Positions 35,981 to 48,565 of a stretch of DNA of 64,000 nt are shown here, one piece after another. Source of the DNA: Brasenia schreberi (taxonomy: Eukaryota; Streptophyta; Magnoliopsida; Nymphaeales; Cabombaceae); contig JAYKKT010000046.1 of the NCBI GenBank assembly GCA_036023115.1, forward strand, positions 1,975,501 through 2,039,500, written 5' to 3'. The position numbers and the translations under genes are program-made. The first letter of the stretch is position 1. Every line of letters begins with the position of its first letter. The notes beneath the pieces are model-generated. The model saw only the letters and a list, made by a program, of their open reading frames with translations. It searched no databases and had not been told where the DNA came from.

Positions 35981-36582
35981 TACATGTCTTGTGTTCCCCT
36001 ACGTATCACTGTGACAAAGGCCGGCACCTGTTTGATATAAGAACGGGTTGTTTGGATCGTTTCTCCATACTTGTTTTTCGTATCGTTTCCATGTGCTTCC
36101 CATTTCGCTGTTTCCCGTGAGACAGATTCGCAAACAAGTTTGTTGGCCACTAGCCAGTGGGATCCAACTAAGGGATGAAGACGTGGCTCATTTGTTTTTA
36201 TTGACCTGGTCGGACATTGCATGTTTGGATTTGAATTTCCATGTGGATATTGTACTGATCATAGTAGTTAAAATCGCCATCTTAGAACGTAAAATCATAC
36301 GGTTTTACGATTCTAAAGATGAGATCAAGTTAACTCATGATAAAAATCAGTGATTGCCTAAAAATTACGTGGGTTTGATGCTGACAATGTTAAATTTGAG
36401 ATGAAATTTTGTAAGTTCGACGTCGGGGTAAAGTGGAGTGGGTTTACCCCACCACCAAATCTGCCCATAAACTCGATTTTAACTACCTTGGCACTGACTG
36501 TGTACCTTAAAGAGCTGATCTAATATACCATGTAGGCACAACCAAATTCACACCCAGTTTTAGCCTAATAATGCTTTGCAAG
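35981..36582. other. No gene supported
   Basis: Short open frames only. No family motif or clear element ends. Confidence 0.4.
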
Positions 36583-36764
36583 CAGTAGTGGATCTAGAAT
36601 TTTTTTTGAGTGTGGTGAACGCCTATTTAAGCATTTAAGGTGGGGCAAACTATATAGTAGCCATGGATTCAATCCCGTCTTATAAATTTGCAAGTAGTGG
36701 TGGATCTGGGTTTGGAGCATTTAAGATGGTTTAATATATATAAAGATGGTCAAAAGATGTTTCA
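36583..36764. mobile_element. Two partial CAGTGG-type MITE copies
   Basis: A left end CAGTAGTGGATCTAG at 36583 and a second left end TAGTGGTGGATCTGG at 36695, each preceded by the same 8 bases TTTGCAAG. No right end is present, so the first copy is truncated or the pair arose by local duplication. Confidence 0.45.
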
Positions 36765-37272
36765 ATAAGAAAAATATAAGAAACTAAATGGTAAACATGT
36801 TAAAAGAGATAAAGAAAGATTATGAAAGTATTGGAAGGAAACAATAAAGTATGATATAGCTTATGTTGAATTAAATAGTATGATATTGTGTTAGAACTCT
36901 ATAAAAAAGAATTTATGTAGCCGACCTCAAAAAGTCTTAGTTGTTGTTACGTAATAAATGAGATCGATTGTGAAAAGTATTGGAAGGAAACAATAAAGTA
37001 TGATATAGCTTATGTTGAATTAAATAGTATGATTCCTTGTTAGAACTCTATAAAAATAAAGAATTCATGTAGCCGACTTAAAAAGGTCTTAGTTGTTGTT
37101 ATTGTAATAAATGAGATTGATTGTGAAAAGTATTGTAAGGAAACAATAAAGTATGATATAACTCATGTTGAATTAAATAATATGATTCCGTGTTAGAACT
37201 CTATAAAAATAAAGAATTTATGTAGCCGACCTCAAAAGTCTTGTTATTGAAATAAATGAGATTGGTTGTGAT
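36765..37272 (+). repeat. Tandem array of three LINE 3'-end units, about 150 bp each
   Basis: Each unit runs from AGTATTGGAAGGAAACAATA through GATATAGCTTATGTTGAATT, AGAACTCTATAAA and TGTAGCCGAC to AGTCTTAGTTGTTGTT. The shared word ATTG(G/T)AAGGAAAC starts at 36831, 36979 and 37132 (spacing 148 and 153). The sequence matches the last 150 bp of the LINE. The first unit extends leftward into 50 bp more of LINE, the others do not. Confidence 0.85.
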
Positions 37273-37326
37273 CGAAGAAGTGTCATGTGGCTCCTTACAC
37301 ATTGAAGACAACTCCACTATGAGCTT

Positions 37327-37507
37327 CAGTGACTGATTTAGAAACTCTATTGGAGTGGGGCAAATAGCCCTTCGAAGTGGTTTATCTATGGGACGAACTG
37401 TGTATTATAGCCCGTCGATTCCACTTTGGGCTTTAGGCTTTAAGTTGTTTTTCAAAATTTGGAGTGGAGCGGGCGCCTCGCCTCGACTCAATGCAGATCT
37501 GCCACTT
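37327..37507. mobile_element. CAGTGG-type MITE copy
   Basis: Starts CAGTGACTGATTTAGAAA, ends GCAGATCTGCCACTT; interior shares AATAGCCCTTC-AA-TGGTTT with the 19083 copy. The target duplication is not clear. Confidence 0.5.
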
Positions 37508-38692
37508 AAGAGTCCATTCCCTTGCTCCACGTTTGCTCTGTATCTCAGTTTTAGATGAGGTCATAAAACCAACATAAGTTTTCCAATAAAGTAAGAAAGA
37601 ATATATTCCAAACTTATGAACGACAAACTGAAGCCCCAACACGAACATATGCATTGATTCTCCATCACCATCATAAGAGACATACGGCCTTTAAATAAGA
37701 AAAAATGCATTCAATATGATGCCAAAAGGCGCCTTCAAAGAAGAAGCAATAATGCCAAAGGGAGATGACACTTGACCCTAGGAGGCTAGAGGTAACTTAA
37801 AAACAGGTAAATTTACATACAAGTCATCTTATTAATCAAATGCTTAAAAAAACTTGATGTCTTGCCTACATTTATGCACCTCCTTAAAGTTTATATCATA
37901 TAGCTTTCAAAAGCAAGAAGTGATTAGTTTGTCCACTTTGTATTTTAAAGGGTAGTGTTTAATTGAGAGATAGGGACTACAAAACAGGAACTCCAGTTCT
38001 AGGAGTGGTTTTCTATTGGGTCTCATAATCCGGTAAAAATGGAATCGTAAGACCTCACTTTTTACGTCATGTAAAAGCATGTATTTGATTATGATGGGAA
38101 TTGAAAAAGTAGTTATAGTTCCGTAGTCCCAAGTCTCATAATGAGATGTGGATTATGATGAGACGTGACATAATAAGTCTCAAGAAAATCACGTTAAAGA
38201 GTTGTGCATTAGACGTTGTTGATGAGCATCTCATCTTCAGCTCACCTAATTCTTCTTGTTCTTGTCTTGTGATCAGCTTTATTGGCAAGAGCTAACAATC
38301 TCAAAATGAAGAAGATTGTTAGTTGGTGAAAGAGCTGTGAACAACCTCTGTCCGGCTTGGTTTCCGGTCCTATACCATGTGTAGAAAGTACTTAAAGAAA
38401 CCAAATTGTAGGTTGCACGATTTTATCAACTCTAAGTGCAAATCTACACGAGATAAATCAACTTGGCATGAATAAACCCATGTACCCAACCCTACCCAAT
38501 GTGCGCGAAAGGGTGTGCTTTACTTGCCCTTTTCCATGTTCATCAACACAAATATGAGTCTATATTAGCTCCCCAATTGCTTTACTCGAACGAGCAAAGC
38601 CCTAACACAACTCCCAACTATAAGTTTCGCGCTTACTACACAAACTCTAAGTAGAACTAACATTAGGATGATGCATTAGTCTATGTATAGTC
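37508..38692. other. No gene supported
   Basis: AT-rich sequence without recognised coding or element structure. Confidence 0.4.
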
Positions 38693-38700
38693 GCCGGCAG

Positions 38701-39031
38701 TAGGGGTGTTCATGGTTCATTTAGTTCGGTTCTAATCTCAATATCGAACTAAATCACTAGTTTTTGTTCTCAACTTTTAGAGAACTGAACCGAACCATGT
38801 TATGCTATGGTAAAAACCAAACCAACCCGAACCATCAGTTCCAGTTTGGTTCAGTTTTAAACTATGGTTCTAATAATTTAAGGTTTTTGCTAAGTACATT
38901 GTATTATGCCATGAGATTATTTGAATCTATGGTCTACATATGATATGTCTATAAAGTTATAAAACTCATACATATATATAAAAACTTATAAAGTTATCAA
39001 GATTTAAATCCATATAAGTAAATAAACTTTA

Positions 39032-39091
<60 letters not shown>

Positions 39092-39164
39092 CATTTTATA
39101 GTTATAAAACTCATATACATAAACATATAAACTTATAAAGATTCTAAAATGTGAATATGTATAT

Positions 39165-39257
<93 letters not shown>

Positions 39258-39275
39258 GGTTCAGTTCCAACACTA
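38701..39275. mobile_element. Probable hAT-like MITE swollen by TA repeats
   Basis: Left end TAGGGGTGTTCATGGTTC, right end GGTTCAGTTCCAACACTA: an imperfect inverted pair. Flanks GCCGGCAG and GTGGGCAG agree at 6 of 8 bases. Inside are inverted GGTTC/GAACC words and two TA microsatellites (about 39040-39087 and 39172-39254). Confidence 0.5.
39172..39254. repeat. TA microsatellite, about 80 bp
   Basis: Uninterrupted AT/TA repeat; a similar one of about 50 bp lies at 39040-39087. Confidence 0.95.
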
Positions 39276-40499
39276 GTGGGCAGGTGGTTTTTGTAGCATT
39301 ACTAGAAAAAGCTGGTGGTTAAAATGATAACCAAAACAATTGCGGTACTTTATAGATATTTGATAGTGTAATTTTTTTTGTGTGGATTTCTGCCCTTAAT
39401 ACAACAAAGATGCTCTCTTAAACTGAGCCATATGGATTCTTTACTTGGGGATGCCTATCAAGAATGATGATGCTTATAAGGGAAGGGTTCTCCGTGGTTT
39501 TCATCAAAGAGAAAAGGCTAAAGGCCAACCATATGCTTGATGGCTTTTTCTTCCTTTTCCCTCCTTTCGAAAAGGACTGGAACATGGGTTCCTCTAATTT
39601 TTAAATGGGTTTGGTTTCCCTCCAATCCAATTATGAAGGGCGTGGTTGTTTGAATGAGAGCTCGGAGTACATTCATAGATAAGCATCATATCGAATCATT
39701 TTGCCTATGGCACCAAAAGCTGAACCCCTCCCATTTAAATATTCCGAGTGTCGGGCCATGATTTTGCTCCTTGAATTGATAGTTGTCTTAGACATGGCCG
39801 AGTTTGAATTCGGCCCGAACTGAAACCGATCCAGGTTAGATGCTATCGGATTTGGAATGGTAACAACATCGAGGATCCTGGAGTTCGATGTTGTTAGACC
39901 CAGATTTAACTACTTCAGTCTTGCGAGTGTAGAGCCTTGCCTGATGAGCTAATGCCCTGAATAGACATGCCCGATTCGGAACCGGAATCAAACTGGTTAT
40001 CAACCTGTCGATGCGGAACTGGAACCAGGGATTCTCCCGATTTGGTTACGATTCTTTATTTTTAGAAATTAGTCCGAAACAGGCAGTCGCAAACTACCTC
40101 TTATATTTATATAATTTTTCTGAATTCGCGGAAGCAGTGCCTCTGGTGTGGAATTCGACTCCTAAGAGGCACGTTTACCCCTTGTACTTAAAAATGAAAA
40201 GCCCTTTGTTTGGAAGGCCATTTACACTAATCACCCTTCAGCTTAACGACAAAGTGTTCCGAATGTCAAGAGTCCAACCCTCAGGGGCACTGCACTATGT
40301 GCCCTTGGATTAAAAAAATGTTTTTTTTACATGTTTGGGTTCGAAACCGGAAACCGTTCTTGTGGAGGTTTAGTTCCATGTTACAAACAAACCGGAACCG
40401 GATATGTCTAACTTTAAGTGTTGTAATATATTAGCATTTAACTCCAAAGATCACCAATTATAGTGTGTCATTGTCTTCTAATTATCCAAGATTCTGCCT
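39276..40499. other. No gene; partial SINE
   Basis: Short open frames only. Near 39885-39965 the minus strand has TTAGCTCATCAGGCAAGGC, the A-box region of the SINE family, in a truncated copy. Confidence 0.4.
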
Positions 40500-40760
40500 T
40501 GGGCTAATTAAGGATCCACGTAAAGATTTTATGCTAACAGTTAACTCAATAAAAAATAGATTATTATTTATTATTTTTTTTCAATACTTTTGTAATCTTC
40601 TTCTTTTATATAATTTTTATCGTTGCCTTATATTCAAATCATCTTAAACGATTTTTTCATTATAACAACCTAAAAAGTAATACATGATAATATTTAATTC
40701 AATATGTGCCACCATCTTCATAATGTTCGTAGCACTTGTCTAACATAAAAACATATATAT
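40500..40760 (-). mobile_element. RTE-like LINE fragment
   Basis: GCTAACAGTTAACTCAATAA, CAATACTTTTGTAATCTTC and CAAATCATCTTAAACGATTT match the reversed 3' coding part of the LINE. Both ends are missing. Confidence 0.6.
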
Positions 40761-40807
40761 AAGCTTTCTCATTATGTTCATGACAAAAGATTGGAAACCT
40801 TTTGTCG

Positions 40808-40946
40808 TCTTTTTTTTGTTAAAGGGGAGGCCAATGCCAAACACACACGCCCTCATGTATCACCCCCTCCCCCGAGGGAATGGAACTTGTGACCTGCATT
40901 CTGGGAGTTAGAGTGCCCTGCCGGGTGAGCTAATGCTCTGTGTGCT
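40808..40946 (-). mobile_element. tRNA-derived SINE, best-preserved copy
   Basis: Minus strand: GCATTAGCTCACCCGGCAGG (A box), ACTCTAACTCCCAGAATGCA, GGTCACAAGTTCCATTCCC (B box), then a GC-rich body and GGCATTGGCCTCCCCTTTAAC followed by A-runs. Confidence 0.65.
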
Positions 40947-42403
40947 TGCGGGTCAGCAACTGTTGCAGGTATTATATGCTTCACTGTTATTCCCACGGCG
41001 CCCTTTCCCGCGTTCAATCTGCATGAACGGTGTTTGAACTTTGAATCAATGCTCAGTAAGTTTGTGTTTTACCCCATGCACACTTACCCACTGGGCGTCA
41101 CGGGTTATATCCATTTCGTGTCTATTTGTGTTCACGCCCATATCAGAAACAGTCGAAACTCAATGGCAGAACTCGAACATGGACTTTCGGGTGGCATCCG
41201 TATCAAGTGTTACACCACCAGCAATTAGTATTTCAAGTTGCATTTTTTCGTGTCATTCGTGTTCGTGTCAAATATAGATTACTCGAACACAACTGAACGA
41301 TGGGTCTCATTTTCGTCCATGACTCACAGATAGAGAAACTCACAGTCAAAAAGGATCCAGCCTGTTAGCCCCAACCGAAGGCTTTTTAATTGAACAATCT
41401 TAGTCTCTCCCCCTCGTAATTATTAAATTAATCCACCGCAATTATTTACTCCCATCATTTTAACAAACCAAACCCTAGAAACCAATTTTTTAGATCAAAA
41501 ACTAAAAAACCAGTCAGAAAAGAAACAAATAAATATTATTTATTTACTTATTTATATTGATTTATTATACTATCCAGACAACAGCATGCTGTTTTTGGTC
41601 TCTTCAGTGATGAGTGCACACAGAATCACTGCGGTCAACGGCGTAGGAAATATTATTCCTGATTTACCCTCAAATCTTTTCCTAATTTCCAGTTTCCTTG
41701 GTAGACAAGTGATGGGAAATTAGAAGGGGCGTGTAGGGAATTAACAAAGAATGGAACAGACGAAGGAATAGAAACAAAGAAGCTTCTCGGGAGAATCGAA
41801 AAATAAAGTCTGCCGTTTGATTTCGCACTTTCTTTAGTATCTTTTTCACATGTTTCCCAGAGGAGGGAATTAATTTTCAAGGAAAATGAGCCTTTTTTTT
41901 TTGGAGACAACGTGCCGTTGGATGCATGCCAGTGTAGGTTCTCCGAGGGGAATATTATCTTTTCCACAATTACTAAAACGCCCTTGATCCTTGCATAATT
42001 TACACTGTTGTTTGAGATGGTGATACAATGCCTTCCGTCAGATCGGATTCAATCGGATGCCCAGGAGTTGATTATAATCGGAACACACCCGATTTTTTTC
42101 ATAATTATTCGTTGATGTAGAAAATAGTCCAGTCAAATGAACGTGCTTTCTTAAAGATACGAAATGTATATGCAGAGTAATTTCCTTCTCCACCACATAT
42201 TATAAGCATTTGATGTGATATCAATACATTTGGAAGCAGCAGCATCTGATTTTGAATCTAAAGTCATTGCACTATGGCTACCAAGAATCCATGTAACCTC
42301 GAAGATATTCTCGCTCAATCCAAAACCCAATCGGATGAAATTCTGGCAAGAAGGTACTCTGTGTGTTTCTATGTTGCACATGCGCATGCGAGCGAGCGCG
42401 CAT

Positions 42404-42434
<31 letters not shown>

Positions 42435-43351
42435 AAAAGGAACTATTTTAGGTAAAAAACAGATGAGAAAAATGAGAAATACAACCAAACTTCACTAAGC
42501 TCCGAGGAAATTATTGATGAATTTTATTCCCAATCTTGGTTGGGTATTTCAAAAGATTACGACAGCTCAAGCAAGCGAATGTTTGGACTCTTGTTGGGAG
42601 CTTGAACAAAGTAGATGTAACCAAACAATCACAACTACCAAAGCCAAATGTGGGGCCGCCTACGCTACCTAACCTCAACTATATGTTCATAATGTGTGTT
42701 TTGGGCAAGGCATGCTTCCACATAGTACATTCACAGTTAAATCAGATCTCAATCATGCTCAAACACAACCCGCATCCCAGCAACGGCCCTGAAGGTGAAG
42801 GCTCGGTCCTTGCCTTCGTGTTTTAGAACAAGCAGGCCGAGGATGCATTATTTAGATAATAAGATGAGCACTAGGATGCCTCATAAGTAATGCCCATGTG
42901 CATGAAATGAAGTTGGAAGTTGTAATCATTAAAGAACCCTGCCGCATTATCACACCCAACAACAGTAAATAAATACTTGAACCGAAAGAGGCAAATCAAG
43001 CTACAAAGGAATCGCTTGCTTTAAGAAAAAAAAGAAACTTTAACAAAAATGCAACTTACGAAAGTCAAAGATAAGAATCACTAGCAGAGTTTTTCTGGTG
43101 AAAAGGAATCCGATTTTCATAACAGTCTCAGACAACCAAACAGAAAGAGGAAATTGATAAACAAGAGAAAAGCCAATGATGTTGTCCACGACGAAAGCTT
43201 GTGAGAAAACTTAGTTTTGTCATTCTTCACTCTACATTCTTCCATCATCAGGCATCGATATGATATACAATTAGAGCTTCATGCATAGATGAATGAACAA
43301 GTCGGATTCCTCTTCCCCGGAAAAAACTGGTTTCTTTCTGACTAGTTATAA
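40947..43351. other. 3' flank of the receptor kinase gene; no gene
   Basis: No coding gene supported. 41000-41280 resembles 31830-32280 in GTGTTCGTGTC words. A GA repeat lies at 42407-42431. The end near 43200-43350 likely includes the 3' untranslated region of the kinase gene. Confidence 0.45.
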
Positions 43352-46300
43352 TTACTCTCGGCTGTCAGCCGGACAGCGGACCAACTCAAGAATGTGAACC
43401 ACCTCACCCATGGCCGGCCTGTTTGAAGGCAGCTGGGAGGTACATATCAAGCCCAACTTCACTACAGGTATAACTTCCTCTGCCGCATACTTACCACCCA
43501 TTCGTGCATCCACCCACTCTGCGATCTTACCTTCGTCGAGAGCTCTCCTCACACCATCAATCAACACCACCACGTCGTCCTCCAAGTACTCGACTGGCCG
43601 CTTCCCTGTAACAACCTCCAAAACCAGTACTCCGAAGCCATAAACATCACATTTTTCATTGATCTTCACCGATCGGCAAGCAAATTCTGGTGCCATGTAT
43701 CCAAGGGCACTTTGTATCTTGCTGCTGAGAACATAGCGATCTAACATGGGCAGCAACTTTGCCAACCCAAAATCAGCTACCCTCGCTTCCCGAGTCTGGC
43801 CATCTATCAATATATTGCTTGATTTTAGGTTGTAATGGATCATAGGCGGCCTGCAAGATTGGTGAAGATGCTCTAAGCCCTTGGCAATCCCTAAAATTAT
43901 ATCAAATCTCTCTGACCATGTGAAGCAATTGTTGCTTTCCCCTTCATGGAGTAGACTGTATAGGCTACCACCAGAGACGTATTCATATATCAATAGCTGT
44001 AGCTGGGGGGTCCAATAGTAACCTTGGAGTTGAACCAGGTTCGGGTGGTGGATTCGTCCAAGCTTCCTTACTTCTGTTTCAAAATCTTCTTGGGACTTTA
44101 CCAGACTAGAGACAGTTAGTTTCTTAATGGCGACCGGGCATCCATCGCGAAGAACAGTGCGGTATACCGTGCCAAAACCACCGCGCCCGAGCTCACAATC
44201 CTTATTAAGCAAAGCATGTGCACCCGCACTGAAATCACCTTCACCAGAAAACATGACGAGCTTCCCATATGCACCGGCAATGCCGCCAGCACCATCTGTG
44301 CTCGGAGAGCCACTAAAAGAGTCAAATTGAGCATGAGGAAGTGCTGGTGCAGCAGAACGAACGTGGAGGTTGAGGCATGTAACCGCAACAACGCCCAGAG
44401 CAATAGCCGCTGCAGCGGCAATGGCAACAAGTGCAGAGATGCTGAGAATAATTTTGTTGTGCTGGAGAGCCGAGGTTGTGGTGGTGGTCGAACTAGAAGA
44501 AGAGGTTACAGTGGTGGAGTTGGGATTTAGGACAATAGGCTTGGGAAGAACGGGAGGGCAGGACTTGTTCAGGCGTGAGACACAAAGAGAAGGGTTTCCT
44601 GCAAACCCTGCAGGGGAGAGAGTTGCGAAGATGCCAGACACTGGGAGATCGCCTTGAAGATTGTTATGTGCCAGATTGACATAATGAAGGTAGGAGAGGT
44701 TCCCAAGTTGCAGAGGTACTTGCCCAGTGAGGTTGTTGACGGACAGATCTAAGATCTGAAGTTTAGACAGACTTGCCAAGTCACTTGGAATGGGTCCAGT
44801 GAGGCTGTTCTGAGATAAAACCCTGCCAAGAAATGGAAATCAAGTTAGGAAATCAAGTCTCTCTATCTAAATTGCATGGAGCAATGAGTTACTGAAAAGA
44901 TCATGATGTTAGTTGGGCTAAATCATTCAAAATTTTCCATCCATATCCTAGTCAATAGAATCGTATACCATTCGAGTTATGAATTTTCAAAATTCTCAGT
45001 CACCACATAAGCATAACACAAAAGAAAAAAAATCTACAAATGAAATACATGGCGTTAATTCATAGTACCAGAGAAAAACAGAGGTAAACTTCCATTTGGA
45101 ACCACCGAACTAAAAGAAGCCAAGCAGCACTTTCTAAATATTAACCTTTCTATCAGGACAATTTACAAGAACGTGAATGTGTGCCCAATATATCCAGATT
45201 CAAACAGGTTGAAGAATGTATCATCCTTGAAATTCTCAACGGAAGAATGTGCATTGAGAAAGCGCATCACCAAAACAATGTACATTACCAACACACGCAC
45301 GCACGCACAAACAGAGAGAGACTCACAGCGTCGCAAGAGATGTGCACTTCCCTAATGTGGATGGGATGCTGCCACCAAATTGATTCTTACTAAGATCCAA
45401 GACCTGTAGGACCGTCAAAGTTCCAATGCTGACCGGAATTTTAGAACCAAGATAATTGCCAGATATGTTCAACAACGTCAACCTTGGGGAGAATGCGATC
45501 TCTGGTGGTAATTCACCTGAAAACCCATTTCCCGACAAGTCCAAAACCTCAAGAATCCCAGAGCCAGAAACTTGAAGAATCTCCCCACTCATAGAGTCGC
45601 TCAAATATGAGTCATTTTGAGATCTCGAACCAAATATCCACTCCGGCACTTTCCCAGTGAATCCATTTCGACTAAAATCAACGACTGAAAGGTTCTGGCA
45701 GTTCTTCAATCTCTCAGGTATCATGCCAACAAATTTGTTATCCGAGAGATTCAAGCTCCTCAGTGAAGAAATATCTCCGATCACGTCCGGTATCTTGCCG
45801 GAGAATCCATTGCTCGAAAAATCCAGCGTATTCAACAGCTTCAAACCTCCAAGCCACGACGGAATTGATCCACTCAAGCGATTCCTCTGCACCTTGAGTG
45901 AAATGAGAGAAGAAAGCCGCGGAATCGAGTCTGGTAAAGTGCCTGAGAACCAGTTCTCACCGAAATCGACGAACTTTAGAAACGAACACCCGCCGATATC
46001 ATCAGGAATGCTGCCAGAGAACTTGTTCCCGCTCAAATCCAACGTTCTCAACTCGGTAGCAGCTTTGATCCCCGGAGGAACGGTTCCCACCAAAGAATTC
46101 CTCGACAAATCGAGCAAACGAAGTCCAGTTAATGACCAGATCCGGTCTGGCAGCTCGCCGGATAGAGCATTAGCCGAGAGATTGAGTTCAGCTAGCGACA
46201 TGCACGAGCTCAAACTGGCAGGAATCTGACCCTCGAGGGAGTTATGGCCCAAGGAGAGCACTCGGAGAGACAAGCACCGATTGAAGAAGTCGGCGGGGAT

Positions 46301-46708
46301 AGTACCCGAGAGGCGATTCTCGCTCAAATCCACGATTTTCAGGGTTTTCATAAGGGCAACATCGGGACTAATAGTCCCCGTCAGGTTGTTCCTCGCGAGA
46401 GACAATCTGCGCAGGAATTGAAGCTGTGCAAGGCCCCGACCGATCTTGCCAGCCAGGGAGAGGCCTTCGAGGACTAGCTCGGTGACTCGACCTGTTCGAG
46501 GATTGCACCTGACACCGAGCCAGTTGCAGGGCGAGTCCTCATCTTCTGTCCACGAGCTCAACGCAGAGGTGGGATCGTGGAGGTCGGCCTTGAAGACGAT
46601 GAGGCCGAGAACGTCGTCGTTCAATGTGGGGTCCCTAGAGGACGCGGAGGGGGCGGCGAGGAGGAAGGCGAGAAGGCAGAGGTGTAGAACGTTCCGGAAT
46701 GAAGACAT
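43352..46708 (-). CDS. IRK-like leucine-rich repeat receptor kinase, complete
   Basis: Two exons, 46708-45327 and 44822-43352, with a 494-bp GT..AG intron inside the LRR array; 2853 bp encode 950 aa. Order: signal peptide (1-24, LCLLAFLLAAPSAS), LRR N-cap with NDDVLGLIVFKADL and CNWLGVRC, about 20 LRRs to about residue 530, LCVSR..SCPPVLPKPIVLNPN, a Ser/Thr tract, a membrane helix (about 585-611) and a kinase domain: GRGGFG 673-678, K694 in VAIK, DFG 811-813, APE 838-840. The catalytic loop is HYNLKSSN (790-797): Asn replaces the catalytic Asp of HRD. The same loop is typical of Arabidopsis IRK and PXC2, so the protein probably signals as an atypical or pseudo-kinase at the plasma membrane. 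LPMLDRYVLSSKIQSALGY fits IRK (root endodermis division control) better than PXC2. No lesion is seen. Confidence 0.92.
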
Positions 46709-48557
46709 CGAAGAGACGTTGACGTACCTAGGAATCCCTTCTCGCCATTCCGGATTTTCCTGATAGAGATGGAAAGCAGAAACTGCGCGGACTCCTCAGT
46801 TCCTCCAGGTCACTTCCACAAATGTGAAAACGCGAAAAACTCGGAGGTTTTTTCAAGATGTTGTAACTCAGAACCCAGGAGAATGCCGATTATTCTGACG
46901 TTTAAATGAGCTGCGACATTTACCAACTCCGACTCAACCAAGGCAACGGCAATTTTCCGTGCGGATCGTTTAAAAGAAAACAAGGAAATGAGCAGGAACA
47001 TAGGATGAAATGGATCACCTAGACAAAGATGATTATTCTAGTCTCCGAGCTTCGGATTCTTGAGTAAGCATAATGGCGATATGAAAACTCCGCCAACTGC
47101 CAAAGCGGCAATATCCGAAAGTGCCGAGTTACGACGACTGGAGATCTCGAAAGGGAGACAAAACTGATGACAATAACGGCCCTACCATCCCCTCGTTTTC
47201 CGCCTGCTCAACTGTATGCCGAGGGCTTCCTACACGAGAACAGGAAGATCAAGCTCAAATTAGGCGATTCAATCACGATAGCAGGAACTCCTAATCTTTT
47301 CGGCTCTTCCGGTGAATGCCAAATCTTCTGAGCAGCGAAAACGAGAAAACCTAGAAGACCGATCGACTCCGGGAACTTATTTCCCTATCTGAAGTCCTTC
47401 TGCCGCATGTGAACCTGTTATTCTGCCGGAAAGAAACGAATCGGTCGGGAAACCGAGCCCCCGCCGCTTCAAGTACGCCCGTGATCTTGAAATCTCGACC
47501 AACACTCATCAACCACAAACGGTGTTCCGCAGACACGTAGAGTGCAGACGTCGCCGGAAAACTGCGGGATCGACCGGACCGAGAGAGAGAGAGAGAGAGA
47601 CTCCGCCGAACCAACGGTGCTCCCGTTGGGGGAGTAACGTTTGCTTAAAATTTGTTCCCTCTATCTCGCTCTTTTTCCTGACCGTCGATACCTGGCGTTC
47701 TACTTACACGTGGAATCATATGGACCGTTCATCGTTTCTGTGCTGGCGCGCACGTGGCACATTCCCAGTGGACGCCTGAGTGTACCTCTTGCTTTGAAAA
47801 CGTACCCCTCGGCGCGCTGTGGCAGAAGAATAAATCGACGATTTTACTAAAACACCACCATCTTTTCTAAACCTCTCCTTGCAACCACTCAACTTGGTTC
47901 GAGAGGAGCCTTCAACTAATAACATCAGTTTGAATGGCCGTTCCGGGAGATGACGGTAAGGAATGGCCAAAGAGTGATATTTGTTAATTCTGGGGGCGGA
48001 TACCCGTGAGGGATCAAAAGCGAGGTGGGTGGAGGGAAATAAATGAAAAAGCAAAATGGCGTACAGAACAGGCTTTTGCTTTTCTTAATTTCCATTAAAT
48101 ACGGGAAGGTGCTGACCTTACCGGGACAAATAAATGCACCCTCGTTGGCTTGCCCAATCGCCGTTAAGGAGATCCGATTTCCCGGCCACTGGGTCTAGCA
48201 GCATTTAATGGTTCAGATTTGAATTCAATTAGATCCGAATTCAAATTCGATACGTCAGCCCGATTTGGTGGTTCTCTATCCGAACCCCACGTAGATCCGA
48301 CGAGTCGTCGGTGACTCAGTATTGAACTCTGTACCTGGGTCGAAATCCAAAGTTCGGATCGGATTAGGTGAATTTCAGTAGGATTTGGATCTGGACATAC
48401 TGAACTTGAGTCAAACAGGTTTACAGAGCCGCCCCGGGTAAAAGTTAAATGGATTCTAATTGTTCTCTGGAACTAGGTCCGTCTCGAAAGCAATTGATTG
48501 AAGCATGAAATGACACACCCATCCATTTCTTTTTCTTCTGCTATTCGATATATGTGG
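46709..48557. other. 5' region of the receptor kinase gene; no other gene
   Basis: More GC-rich than its surroundings for about 1.3 kb, consistent with 5' leader and promoter of the minus-strand gene. A GA repeat (CT on the gene strand) lies at 47581-47600, possibly in the leader or core promoter. Open frames in it have no known domain. Confidence 0.4.
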
Positions 48558-48565
48558 GCTTGATA

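Noticed and set aside
40808..40946. True tRNA genes at the A/B-box-containing segments
   Set aside because: The sequences cannot form complete tRNA arms and have SINE bodies and A-rich ends.
44116..44657. Several open frames of about 100 aa around the kinase juxtamembrane region
   Set aside because: They are alternative frames of the real kinase exon with no family features.
45657..46229. 190-aa plus-strand open frame
   Set aside because: It is antisense to the LRR array of the receptor kinase; the periodic LRR codons keep the opposite strand open.
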